64,000 nt of DNA from Phoronis australis (taxonomy: Eukaryota > Phoronida > Phoronidae): the NCBI GenBank assembly GCA_002633005.1, contig NMRA01000308.1, forward strand, positions 417,961 to 481,960. The letters are read 5' to 3'. The position numbers and the translations under genes are program-made. Numbering within the stretch: position 1 is the stretch's first letter; the number at the start of each line of letters is the position of its first letter. Positions 53,901 through 62,605 of this stretch are shown piece by piece. The notes beneath the pieces were generated by a model, which had not been told where the DNA came from, ran no database searches, and was given only the letters and a program-made list of their open reading frames with translations.

Positions 53901-56691
53901 GAATAACTAATCTGAGGTCAAGAGAACCTTTGTTGGGATCATCCGCTGTCATGACATTTTCCTGTCACGTGGCGATGTGACAAAAACACTCTTAGAAAAG
54001 TGCTACGCATTCCGAGTACGTATGCGGTGTGGGGAATTAGATCACGAGGTAAGATTAACCGCCCAGGGCGGTTGCCTGTCGTAAGAAGCGCCCATGGTTA
54101 GGTTATCTGCTTGATTTTTTAATATCTTTCAGAGGGATTGAGGGCCCTGAAAATGTTATTGAGAGACTGGGATGCGTTTGCACTTCGACAGTAGCCAAAA
54201 GAAAGCAAGGTAAAGTAAATATTACTTAATGAGTTTTATATTCACTCCTCTGCACGATTCAGTTTTATTTTACAAGTCACAAGTAATGTTAACGATTTTG
54301 GGCCTAAATGTCTTGCTCATAAAAATGTTCACGTTGGCCAGCGTACCCCTGCAGTAACCCGGGGATAGGGGGAATCCCTGCTAAAATTTTTTTAGGTCAA
54401 CATCAGTGAGGTGCCCATGTGGCCGGACTACCCCCACCGTAACCCAGGGATAGGAGGGAACTCCCGCACAACTTTTTTAAGGTCAACATCATTTAAATGC
54501 CCATGTGGCCGGTGTACCCACACACTAACTCAAAACTTTCTAGGTCATAATAAAACCCATGTTGGCTGACATCCCGTCCAACCTATTAGGTTGCTATATG
54601 ACTTTGGAATGTTGATCATTTGTTTTTTTCTTAAAGTCCTTCTCTCACACGTTGTTAACCCTTATTACACGGTTAGAAGATGTTATAAGGATCCAAGAAG
54701 TACCTACCCCATAACTAATACACGATCCGTACTCGAAAACAGTTTAAATGAACGCGCCACTCACGATTCGCACCCGAAGAAACACCGCCATTTTGAACTT
54801 GCCGCGAACCCGGAAGTACAATTCATTCAGGAACCCAGGCNNNNNNNNNNNNNNNNNNNNNNNNNNNNNNNNNNNNNNNNNNNNNNNNNNNNNNNNNNNN
54901 NNNNNNNNNNNNNNNNNNNNNNNNNNNNNNNNNNNNNNNNNNNNNNNNNNNNNNNNNNNNNNNNNNNNNNNNNNNNNNNNNNNNNNNNNNNNNNNNNNNN
55001 NNNNNNNNNNNNNNNNNNNNNNNNNNNNNNNNNNNNNNNNNNNNNNNNNNNNNNNNNNNNNNNNNNNNNNNNNNNNNNNNNNNNNNNNNNNNNNNNNNNN
55101 NNNNNNNNNNNNNNNNNNNNNNNNNNNNNNNNNNNNNNNNNNNNNNNNNNNNNNNNNNNNNNNNNNNNNNNNNNNNNNNNNNNNNNNNNNNNNNNNNNNN
55201 NNNNNNNNNNNNNNNNNNNNNNNNNNNNNNNNNNNNNNNNNNNNNNNNNNNNNNNNNNNNNNNNNNNNNNNNNNNNNNNNNNNNNNNNNNNNNNNNNNNN
55301 NNNNNNNNNNNNNNNNNNNNNNNNNNNNNNNNNNNNNNNNNNNNNNNNNNNNNNNNNNNNNNNNNNNNNNNNNNNNNNNNNNNNNNNNNNNNNNNNNNNN
55401 NNNNNNNNNNNNNNNNNNNNNNNNNNNNNNNNNNNNNNNNNNNNNNNNNNNNNNNNNNNNNNNNNNNNNNNNNNNNNNNNNNNNNAAAAAAAAATCAACG
55501 ACCACTAACTACAAACTATAAATACACTACATATGCACACGAATCACGATATATTACTAAAAAAACAAAATAATGAAGACTTTTCGAGCAAGCCATAGCA
55601 CATTCAGTTACAAGGAAAAAATGGCGGCGTTCACGACAAGTTCCTGAACTGATGAGCCGGAAATGTGGGTATGGAAATAACCGATAACAACCGGTAATCA
55701 TACGCTCAGAGAGAAGGGTCAAATACTGTTAAAATCGCTTTTGGCAAGAAAGGCAAAAAGAATATAAAGAAAGGGTGTCGAAAATAAGAATTTATTAAGT
55801 ATTTTCGGATACTGGAACCACATGGGCAGTTTGCAAGAAGGACTTTAAGGCAAATGTCTTTTCTTATAGTACATGTATGAAAAGGATCTGCATATAACAT
55901 GAAAAATAAAAAGTTTGGTCTGTGTAACTGTTTTTATCAATTGCAGGGGTTCGGAAAACAGAAAAGTATTGGCTAATAACTTTTGAAAATGGCTTAAAGT
56001 TTTCAGATGTTTTAGCTATTTTGGCTAATGCCTAATGTCTAGCGTGAGCGTAGATGTAGATTTCAAAGTGATGAGAGACGCGATTCTTTTGAAAAATAAA
56101 CTTGTAAGCATTTCAGTAACAAGGTACACACAGGTTATAATGATTCTAATACACTTAACTACACATATACACTTGATCTTTGACGTTTTATGAAACAAGT
56201 TTGGTCTTCAAGCGGCTTTGTCTCATTGAGTCCATAGATACAATAGATTTGCTTAAAAACTTCATCACCATCTCCTGATGTTCAAAGCTCACCAGGAGCC
56301 CGTTCCAAGAAACTGATAAGTCTAAGATTTTTCTCAACTTCTAAACTTTGTAACTTCCACATACCGTAAGTTATTCGAACTGAAAATAAAACCTACGTAA
56401 AAAATTTAAGATCTCTTTCGTGAAACAGTCTTGAGACAATTTTATCGTAAAATGGACTAATATTTAAGATTTGTCTAAGTTAAGTCAGTTTTTTGGAACG
56501 GGCCCCAGAACTAGATCCATATATTACGTAAATGAGAAACCTAAGAATGCGCATCTCTTTCAGAAAGCTACATTTACGGGAAAATAACTAAAAATGCATA
56601 AAATGACGTCAAGTTTGCCAGTACCTGCAACAATCATCCAAGCCCATCCACGATCAATAGGAATCTGTTTGGTCTTGTTACGCAGCGTCAT
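38780..56691 (-). CDS. SLC16-family monocarboxylate transporter-like protein (gene span)
   Basis: A major facilitator superfamily carrier of the SLC16 (MCT) family: plasma-membrane, 12 transmembrane helices, carrying monocarboxylates or other small metabolites. Six coding exons in agreeing phases give 537 residues. Family motif 1, (D/E)G(G/S)(W/F)(G/A)W, appears as DRGWAW (13-18) at TM1. Motif 2 appears as YFDKRRSLAMGLA (136-148) before TM5. A hydrophilic loop of about 135 residues (195-330) follows TM6. TM8 has E388-x3-R392, the place of the D302/R306 pair of MCT1. The start ATG lies 2 nt inside its exon, so a non-coding 5' exon lies above 56.7 kb. Substrate and subfamily cannot be read from the sequence. 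Confidence 0.93.
39181..40151 (-). CDS. SLC16 exon 5: TM6, central loop, TM7-TM11
   Basis: The largest exon. It starts YVFDTYSFQGAFLIMGGC (TM6 preceded by the family's x-x-D-x-Y-x-W/F-R/Q-G). It continues through a long loop with an acidic patch (CDETEGRPGG) and clustered cysteines (VWCCRRTFGC), then ELPFFNLFLLTRPMYILVL starts TM7. TM8 holds ISELIARFIMTPLAD. It ends TLPTGGSPALM|G. Phase 2 in, phase 1 out; donor 'gtaaga'. Confidence 0.95.
40228..40352 (+). repeat. 31-bp tandem repeat, 4 copies
   Basis: Units of 'cattttgctaccataacacg' + 'ttaataccagt' in the intron between transporter exons 4 and 5. Confidence 0.88.
41050..41185 (-). CDS. SLC16 exon 4: TM4-TM5 with motif 2
   Basis: Acceptor (minus) 'gtcttttacag', donor 'gtaggc'. 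It encodes IGSSLSYAPSLVLVGLYFDK then RRSLAMGLATSGSSVGGMVL, the most diagnostic SLC16 signature. Phase 1 in, phase 2 out (CG|G Arg). Confidence 0.97.
41241..41642 (+). repeat. 42-bp minisatellite, about 9.5 copies
   Basis: Unit 'aaatctacctcagcaggtca' + 'agatctagtcggatccattggc'. The period is 14 codons, so one frame stays open as a repeated YLSRSRSS-type peptide. It lies within the large transporter intron just upstream, in gene orientation, of exon 4. Not a gene. Confidence 0.95.
41643..43091. other. intron with a MITE relative at 42158-42370
   Basis: The segment at 42158-42370 begins 'ccattttaaaaagggaattt' and contains repeated 'gcagaaatttctg' words. It is related to the element at 26616-26995, but no second terminal repeat is seen. 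The remainder is unremarkable. Confidence 0.45.
43092..45627. mobile_element. 2.5-kb element with TTACCGTAAAC terminal inverted repeats
   Basis: The left end TTACCGTAAACATTCGAGT and the right end, read inverted, TTACCGTAAACGTTCAGGT pair as terminal inverted repeats. Both ends continue inward with GGGCG(G/C)TTAAC blocks. No transposase-length open frame lies between them, so it is non-autonomous. Most of its length recurs inverted at about 52.56-54.1 kb, part recurs at 61.3-61.8 kb, and end fragments occur at 10.2 and 60.7 kb. It lies in the intron between transporter exons 3 and 4. Confidence 0.65.
45635..45838 (-). mobile_element. terminal fragment of the CCACTAG-unit element
   Basis: It begins 'aacaagagcaatgcgaagca' + 'ttgaaatg', the opposite terminus of the palindrome-headed family, and keeps one unit with 'cggccactagatgg'. 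It abuts the right end of the 2.5-kb inverted-repeat element. Confidence 0.7.
45855..46345 (+). repeat. 26-bp minisatellite, about 19 copies
   Basis: Unit 'gggcacactttggtacagat' + 'acgacc', with tac/tact variants. It stays open in all three minus frames because stops are absent from the unit; the resulting pseudo-proteins (CARLYLYQS-type) are not genes. Confidence 0.95.
46709..46852 (-). CDS. SLC16 exon 3: TM2-TM3
   Basis: Acceptor (minus) 'taattatttag', donor 'gttagt'. It encodes PITTSLGKRYGTRPVVMIGG then SIVALAYILTGFAQSMPHVI, matching the family's GP(I/L)xSxLxxRFGxRxVxxxGG loop and TM3. It is 144 nt, phase 1 to phase 1. Confidence 0.96.
47030..48316 (-). mobile_element. palindrome-headed element, inverted copy, 8-9 CCACTAG units
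   Basis: It starts 'aacaagagcaacacggagca' + 'ttgaaatgc'. Motifs lie at 47086, 47119, 47261, 47399, 47554, 47694, 47835, about 47987 and 48137, mostly 138-155 bp apart. It ends with a worn palindromic head (atatgcatccacattttata). It lies in the intron between transporter exons 2 and 3. Non-coding. Confidence 0.82.
48554..48697 (-). CDS. SLC16 exon 2: TM1 end to TM2
   Basis: Acceptor (minus) 'catcaacag', donor 'gtaagt'. It encodes VFLNAFFLIGMVKCFGLIFA then ELKPLFGESSSLTAVASTMT, the conserved G(V/I)FxxEL...F..S.S.. pattern of MCT TM1/TM2. It is 144 nt, phase 1 to phase 1, the same size and phase as exon 3. Confidence 0.96.
48698..49783. other. intron, nothing recognised
   Basis: First part, by coordinate, of the large intron 1. 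A segment near 49300 ('gctagccagctcgccattgg') weakly resembles the GGTCGC-type repeats at 44.1 and 62.5 kb. Confidence 0.4.
49784..50750 (-). mobile_element. CCACTAG-unit element, truncated at the palindrome end
   Basis: It starts 'aacaagagtgacacggagca' and has units at 49874, 50018, 50171, 50313, 50454 and 50598 (steps 141-153). It stops where the next copy begins, without a palindromic head. Confidence 0.8.
50751..52562 (-). mobile_element. CCACTAG-unit element, full copy
   Basis: It starts 'aacaagagcaacgcagagcg' and ends with the intact palindromic head (TGCGTCCACATAT...ATATGTGGGCGCATAAAAA) next to a CCGGACG-rich stretch. Motifs at 50836 (altered), 51151, 51292, 51453, 51585, 51727, 51888, 52014, 52072, 52230 and 52353. 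One unit has lost most of its length (52014 to 52072). Many motifs are the exact CCACTAGGGGGCAC or CCACTAGGTGGCGC. Non-coding. Confidence 0.85.
52563..54110 (-). mobile_element. inverted partner of the 43.1-45.6 kb element
   Basis: Reverse-complement matches to the 2.5-kb element run in mirrored order: 'gaaatatctacgacgta' (45.0 kb), 'cacatgtgattgacaggtga'-type (44.5 kb), 'ccaccacgaagtttggtaag' (44.3 kb), the 'tgcgcgcacttt' block (43.6 kb) and 'aaccgcccagggcggtt' (43.25 kb). The lower end meets the head of the neighbouring repeat element. It is non-coding and diverged, so it is an older copy and not a recent duplication. Confidence 0.6.
54111..54840. other. intron sequence before gap, short duplication
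   Basis: Within 54320-54540 a block ('gtaaccc.gggatagg', 'aggtcaacatca', 'gcccatgtggccgg') occurs about three times at roughly 75-bp spacing. Nothing coding is seen. Confidence 0.45.
54841..55485. other. assembly gap (645 Ns)
   Basis: Unknown bases. The gap lies in transporter intron 1, so no coding exon is known to be lost; any frames across it are artefacts. Confidence 0.99.
55486..56294. other. intron, nothing recognised
   Basis: AT-rich intronic sequence without recognisable structure. Confidence 0.4.
56295..56506. mobile_element. MITE with GGxCCCGTTCCAAxxAACTGA ends
   Basis: It starts 'ggagcccgttccaagaaact' and ends with the inverted form ('agttttttggaacgggccc'). About 210 bp, non-coding. 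It lies about 120 bp beyond the end of transporter exon 1, inside intron 1. Confidence 0.72.
56625..56691 (-). CDS. SLC16 exon 1 (coding part): N-terminus and TM1 start
   Basis: Minus strand: acceptor 'atgtttcag', then AA and ATG. It encodes MTLRNKTKQIPIDRGWAWMI then VA|G with donor 'gtactg'. P-x-D-x-GWxW is the SLC16 N-terminal signature, with Arg in place of the first Gly. The acceptor immediately before the ATG shows that at least one 5' non-coding exon lies further upstream on the minus strand. Confidence 0.9.
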
Positions 56692-56823
56692 TTCTGAAAC
56701 ATTAAGGTTCAAGTGTAATACTGGAAAGATGTCTAAACACAGTCAACTTTGGAGCATTGTATCTCAGAAATGGCAGATCAAGGATGCACACCGTAAAACT
56801 AAGACATTCGGGGAAATCGCATA

Positions 56824-57035
56824 AAAATGCAAGACTGTGCGGTGTATCGTCATGCATAATAATGCAAGACTGTGCGGTGTATTGTCATGCATAATAATGC
56901 AAGACTGTGCAGTGTATCGTCATGCATAATAATGCAAGACTGTGCGGTGTATCGTCATGCATAATAATGCAAGACTTTGCGGTGTATCGTCATGCATAAT
57001 AATGCAAGACTGAGCGGTGTATCATCATGCATTAC
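56824..57035 (+). repeat. 35-bp minisatellite, 6 copies
   Basis: Unit 'aatgcaagactgtgcggtgt' + 'atcgtcatgcataat', nearly perfect. It lies about 130 bp upstream, on the minus strand, of the first coding transporter exon. Confidence 0.94.
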
Positions 57036-57374
57036 AAATGAAGGAGGTGATGAACGCAACATTCTTGTGTCTACACAATGCAGCCTAGATTCAACCGAAA
57101 CAGCTAACTGTACTTTGTGTAATGCTCCTAAAACATTTTGAGGGACTGTTCTTAAAATTTCCCACTTTAGTATGAGCGCTCTCAAAATTTTTTGACTTAC
57201 AATTTTTATGGAAAAATCTAAAGTTGCAGAAAACTAAAAATGGAAAGAAAATTTAGAAAACTGTAATAGGCAAGCGTTTTTGATATTTCATCTAGAAAGA
57301 TTAATATCAAACGAAATTTGGTTGTGGCAGTGATACACTTGTTTGACTAGCTTTCTTCTTTAATATATTTTATT

Positions 57375-57512
57375 AACAAGAGTAAGGTGAGTCGTTGAAA
57401 TGCATCAATTACTGCACTGCAAACTGTACACTTGTGAGGGTTTAGAGGTACTCATTAGTATCATATAGTACCCTTGTAAGGGTTTAGCATAATAAAAATG
57501 GCCACTAAATCT
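57375..57512 (-). mobile_element. terminal fragment of the CCACTAG-unit element
   Basis: It starts 'aacaagagtaaggtgagtcg' + 'ttgaaatgc' and reaches one 'atggccactaaatc' motif, then ends. A diverged remnant. Confidence 0.6.
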
Positions 57513-57729
57513 AGTGCTAAGGTGGAGCGCAAGTAAATTGAGGGAGCAAACGTGTGGGGACTGTTTTCAAAGACATGCAGAGGTGGCATGATGAGCAAAC
57601 AGACTGAATGGCTTTATTCAGGTACAGAACATAGAAATAGGCTGACGAAGAGTTGCTATGAAACTGGCTTGTGTGGTCAAAGTGCAAATGAACAGTAGTA
57701 AGGAGACCTTCAAGAACAGATCAAAGGAC

Positions 57730-58030
57730 CACGATGCCCTCGGGACCACAATACCCTCAAGATCACGATGTCCTTGAGACTGATGCCCTCGGGACGACAA
57801 TGCCCTCAGGACCACGATACCCTCAGGACCACAATGTCCTCAAGACTATGATGCGCTAGGGACCATGATGCCCTCGGTACCATGATACAGTCGGAACCAT
57901 GATGCCCTCGGTACCATGATACAGTCGGAACCATGATGCCCTCGGTACCATGATACAGTCGGAACCATGATGCCCTCGGGACCACGATGCCCTCGGGACC
58001 ATGACGCCCTCAGGATCACGATGCCTTAAA
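57730..58030 (+). repeat. GACCACGATGCCCTCG minisatellite
   Basis: Irregular units of about 16-18 bp ('gggaccacgatgccctc'), with a 34-bp double unit ('ggaaccatgatgccctcggt' + 'accatgatacagtc') repeated about three times. It resumes at 58326-58420 after an interruption. Confidence 0.88.
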
Positions 58031-58325
58031 GGCGAAGGCAACCTTTTTCCACGTCATTTTGACCTAAAATAAGGTTGGTTGGTTATCCTAGACATATTTT
58101 TCACTTAATTACAGCTTTTCGTAATTTTATTAATTACTCGTCTGCTTTTCCGGAAGTGACGTTTTAGGAGGCAAGCGCTTCCCGCCACTTGGGTTTGCGT
58201 TGAGCTTACTGTGCGAATCTGTTCTATTCTACTTTTGTTTTGTGCTATTTTTCACCAATTGTCGCCACCACTTTCCATCGGCGAGTATTCTGCGGCAAGA
58301 TAGGTTAGTAGAGAACTCAACTGCN
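58031..58325. other. interrupting segment ending in a single N
   Basis: About 295 bp of unrelated sequence splits the minisatellite. The 37 bases before it recur exactly just after the N at 58325. Either a contig-end join kept the same sequence twice, or an insertion made a long duplication. The segment itself is not recognised. Confidence 0.6.
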
Positions 58326-58420
58326 CGGGACCATGACGCCCTCAGGATCACGATGCCTTAAAAACAACGATGCCCTTGGGGCCACGATGCCCTCAGGACA
58401 ACAATGCCCTAAGGTCAATA
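58326..58420 (+). repeat. continuation of the GATGCCCTCG minisatellite
   Basis: Begins with the exact repeat of the 37 bases at 57994-58030 and continues as diverged units. Confidence 0.8.
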
Positions 58421-60600
58421 TTGAAAGGGTGTGTCTGACCAAACAACAATGTCCTGGATCTTTGTTAATTTCTTTGAGGGACATGTACCTTGAGACAAGT
58501 GAGCACTGTTGTGTTGAAGATTTGGATACTCTTGTTGAGTAGACTGCCAGGCAACGTGGCTGCAGAATCCACAATGATAATGAGGCAACACATTGAATCA
58601 AGCAAAGAGGTGGAACTACTAATGACAGAGTAAGGCACATACCGAGTAGTGCACAAAGGAGAGCTAACTAATAGTCAGAGGGGCACTCTAAGGGTTGAGT
58701 AACTGAAGCAGACGTCTAGCTTAGTCAGTACATGTATATACTTGGGCGGGAATTAGTGAACTATGGTAAACACAGTATCAGGACCCTAAAATATTAGTCC
58801 TGTTACACCTGTAATATGATGCAGGTGAATGATGGTGAAAAACGCCTTTGTGTCGATGTCTGCGGAGGCTGTGGGTTACAAAGTCGCAATCTACATTGCA
58901 AAACTACGCTTGACTCAAGTTTTAATTTTCAAAGTTGGTTCAGTAAAAATTTAATGATTGTGTATTGTTAGTTCAGACTTCGACCAATGTAACACATACA
59001 AGTTGAGTGAATGATGAAAAATTCTATATTATTCAAGAAATTCTTCAGTTCAAATAATTGCTTTTAATAAAGAATTTCTGAGTAACAAGGCGAGTCTTTT
59101 CACAGATTGAACTCGACGTTGTTGTCGTTTTTAGTAAAATGTGATAACCATACGGTTCGAATTCACGACAGAAAATGTTCTCATAATAAGCAACCTACCC
59201 TTTCCAAAAATACACCCAAGTGTTTATACGGTTTCATTTGATGTTTTTGAAAGGTCATTTTGGAATGTCCACCCATGAGACTATTTTCTGAAATTCCCAG
59301 TTTGTGTTATGTGAAGTTGTCCTTAGGTTGCAAATGGTGCCTATTAATTACTGTTGAAGTTTTGAACTTTGATCAAAGTTACTTTGGTGCCTCGTTGTTC
59401 AGCATATAATTTTTTATTCGGAGTTTTACCAAACTTAACTCAATAGTTAAAGTACACATGTTATACATGTTAATTAGCATTGGTATTCTGAAATTGAAAG
59501 GGAAAGGCAGAACACAATGTCAGAACAAGAATTCCGGTTCAACCTACACAAACTAAAGAACTAGGGTTTGCCATCTGACATTGGTTGATGACCTTGAAAG
59601 GAATCTTGGATTATCATTAGAAATAGTCCCAGTTCATCTCTAATAGGGCAAATTTCCACATGGCTAATTCCCAAAGGCAGCATCTGCTCTGTATGGTGCA
59701 GTAAGGGTGGTACTTGTGGTTAGCTTTTGGCTCCTGTGGCATGTTCACCTCATCCACCATCAACAAAATGAATACAGCAGACAGGCAGAGGATGTATGTC
59801 ACCCTATGGCAAACTGATGACAATGATATTTATCTGATGTTTCAGCTCAAAATATAAGCATCTCAGTCTGCTGACGAGTGGATGGAAGAGGCCAATGATG
59901 AACATGTCATCTGTCAACAAATAAACTTAGTATCTGAAGATGCAGGTACTTTGACCTCCACTAGTGTGAGACTGTGCTTTAATTGATAATTTTGATTTAT
60001 TGGAAAAAACAAAGTGACAATTTCAAGGAACTTGCATTCACAATTTTGTTACCAAGTAGACTAGGACTTGTCAGCAGTTTTCAATCGATCATTCGGTAAT
60101 TCAGACAACACCACAGGCAAAGATGACAATTAGTTTATTATTCATTCCCCACTGACAGGATTGAAATTCCAAAACACAACAATCTTTGTAGCATAGTTAT
60201 AGTTTCGTTAATCCGACAGGATTAAATTCCCAAAACAGGCTCGATTTGGGAAATGACTGAATCTGCGAAAATAGGATTGAATTCATAAAACACTGTAGGA
60301 TCGACTTTTTGAAATACAATTAAAATTATAAAATACGTCTGAACTTTCAAATAAGGTTGAATTTTTAAATATAATTTAATTAATACAAGCATTTCCCACA
60401 GAGAGACTAATGTAAGCTGTCCCCCCAACGGAGGATGTACCACAATTGGCTGGCGCCAGCAGATGCCCAACCTGCACCTCGGTACAACATATGAAGACAG
60501 TTCAAAGCCTCTTTCTGGAGATATCGCACCAACAACATTTTCTAGAAAAAATTTTTGTGTAAAATGAGAGTGACACACTATATAGGCTGCGTGCCAATTT
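58421..60600. other. non-coding, nothing recognised
   Basis: No exon identified. On the minus strand at 59617-59823 a frame contains the hydrophobic run VTYILCLSAVFILLMV, which could be a membrane segment, but it matches nothing I know. This stretch may hold the non-coding first exon of the transporter gene. Confidence 0.35.
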
Positions 60601-60624
60601 TAAACCACTGTGGTCTTTTGTATT

Positions 60625-60785
60625 GCGCTATGATGGGCGCTAGCCTGAACTGTGGGCGCTTAATTGGAAATTCTCAAAGGTTGAACGCTTAGTAAATCAG
60701 TGAGCACTTATTACAAAACACTTCAAAGGTAGGGAGTAGGCTTGTGCGTGAGCATTGTCATTAACCTGAGTGTTTGCAGTAATAA
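60625..60785 (+). mobile_element. right-end fragment of the TTACCGTAAAC family
   Basis: It contains 'gtgggcgcttaattggaaat' and ends 'cattaacctgagtgtttgca' + 'gtaat', a worn version of the right terminus at 45.6 kb. Confidence 0.5.
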
Positions 60786-61295
60786 GATATTAAAAGACTG
60801 CAACGGTAAGAAACGTTATTATAATACGATTTTGCGAGACAAACTCCATCAAGTATAGGGGTGACTTTCTGGATATCGTTACCACCTACACTGTACCCTT
60901 ATTAGCCACCTGGAATAATTTAGTTTTTAATTGCCCCCTTCAGCTGGAACAAGATTGTTTCTATTGGAGTCTGAACATTTTACTGCGACCGTGTTCCAGG
61001 GAGCGAAAACTTGCCAGGGGGTGTATGAAGAGAAGAATAAAAAGTTCGCTGACCACAATTTCACATCTAGTACCCGTTTAGTTGCAATAGCTGGCTACGG
61101 GAATAGAATATAGGGTTTAGGGAACATCCACCTCGGGAAACATCGTCACAGGAAATATCAGTTCTGGTTATATCGGTCCCGGGGAATATCGGGTCTTTTA
61201 TAAGCGCCAGGAATCTATGAGTTCACTTTCAAATAAACCTCTGGCATGTACCCGGATGCTTAACAGAGCCAAGCCGGTATACTCTTTCATTTAGG

Positions 61296-61770
61296 ACTGT
61301 AGCTGTTCTCGTTTGATGTGCAGCTTTGAAGTGGTGTGCACGCATGAGTTCACGCACTGGTATCGCTGGAGTAGGCCTACACTTTACGTTGACAACAACG
61401 GGTGAAAGTCAAATCATATTTCACACACGTAACCCCAGAAACAAGTAAAGGCATTCGAGAATTTCTTGGTAACTGACGTGGCCGTCGTCTGGCGATTAAT
61501 AGGGTTGTCATTTTCACTTTGGCTGTCATATGCAAAAAAAATGAGACACACATCTCTAAGTCACTATTGTCTGCCGGGACCGCTTGCCACTAACAAAGGG
61601 ACCGATCAGTGCCGCAGTGCCGGCAATATCAGGTGGATATTTGGACATCTTACGCGAAAAATAAACATATTTGTCTACCACAAAGTTTGATAAGTTGATC
61701 GCTTAAGGATTAGTAGAAACACCGTCGTTTTGTGACATTTTATCACGTGTTATGCAGTGGCCCGAAACTT
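61296..61770 (-). mobile_element. third copy of the 44-kb element's core
   Basis: Blocks 'cagtgccgcagtgc', 'ggacatctt.cgcgaaaaataaa', 'taccacaaagtttgataag' and 'ttttatcacgtgttatgcag' match the 53.2-53.4 kb segment in the same orientation, and the 44.2-44.4 kb segment inverted. Non-coding. Confidence 0.6.
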
Positions 61771-62489
61771 TCCGGCCCGAATCCGGAAATTTGCAAAAGC
61801 GGTCGAAAATATTAGGCAATGAAACGCGTCAAAAATCGATTCTGCATATCCCATGTCCACGCGACTTGCTTACATGTACAAGTCATCAGGAGGGCTGTTC
61901 TCGGTTGGTGTTCTTTTGAACTTGGATTTGGCAACAACCAAATAACGGTCGAATTAACAAGAGTTGCTTTATATTTGCCAGGTATCTGCCGAGAAGGGTC
62001 AAAACTCAGCTCGCATACGTTGGAAATTCCAGGCAGGCCTTTATCCAAGATTTTGAAAATAGGGTGTCCAAAATGGGGTTCCCAATATTCCAGGGCGTCC
62101 ATGATTCCGTCGCGTAACCCCCCACCCCCAGCAATACCCCCACACACAGATTTTTTTACAAAAAATTGCATAGATCAAGGTTTTTACACCTAAGTTTATA
62201 CAACAGCCTTCTTTGGTGAGCATTTTTACTAAAAAAATTTGTAGACCAAGACTTTTACAATGCTGTCAATCAAGTGTCAAAATAGCAACAATGCATATAC
62301 TTTGTATATACCTTGCATATTTCTTCCTGCTTTGAAAAAAGAGCCCCCACTGTGAGCCTTCAGAGGCTTCCCAGTATTTATTACAATGAAACCAAACTTG
62401 CAAGGTTCCTATTGACAGTGGGCCTCCAAATGATACATTGGGTGGCCTTGCCAGGGCTTCCACATTAGTGCTAGGACCTACGCTGCATA

Positions 62490-62605
62490 AAGGCCTGATT
62501 CCAGGTCGCATTTAGCGACTTGAAACGAGCTGAAAAAATCTCAGCTCGCATTTCCACATTTCAGGTCGCAAATGCGACCTGCGGCTCATTCTTTCAAGCC
62601 CTGCA
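62490..62605. repeat. AGGTCGC inverted repeat
   Basis: 'aggtcgcatttagcgact' and 'aggtcgcaaatgcgacct' bracket an 'agctgaaaaaatctcagct' hairpin. Similar 'caggtcgcattggcgacct' words lie at 44.1 kb. Probably ends of another short element. Confidence 0.45.

Noticed and set aside
54591-55521. Frames of 220-305 codons
   Set aside because: They run through the 645-base N gap and contain no real sequence.
59617-59823. 68-codon minus-strand frame with a hydrophobic run
   Set aside because: Could be a membrane exon, but it has no recognisable family, weak splice sites and no neighbouring exons.
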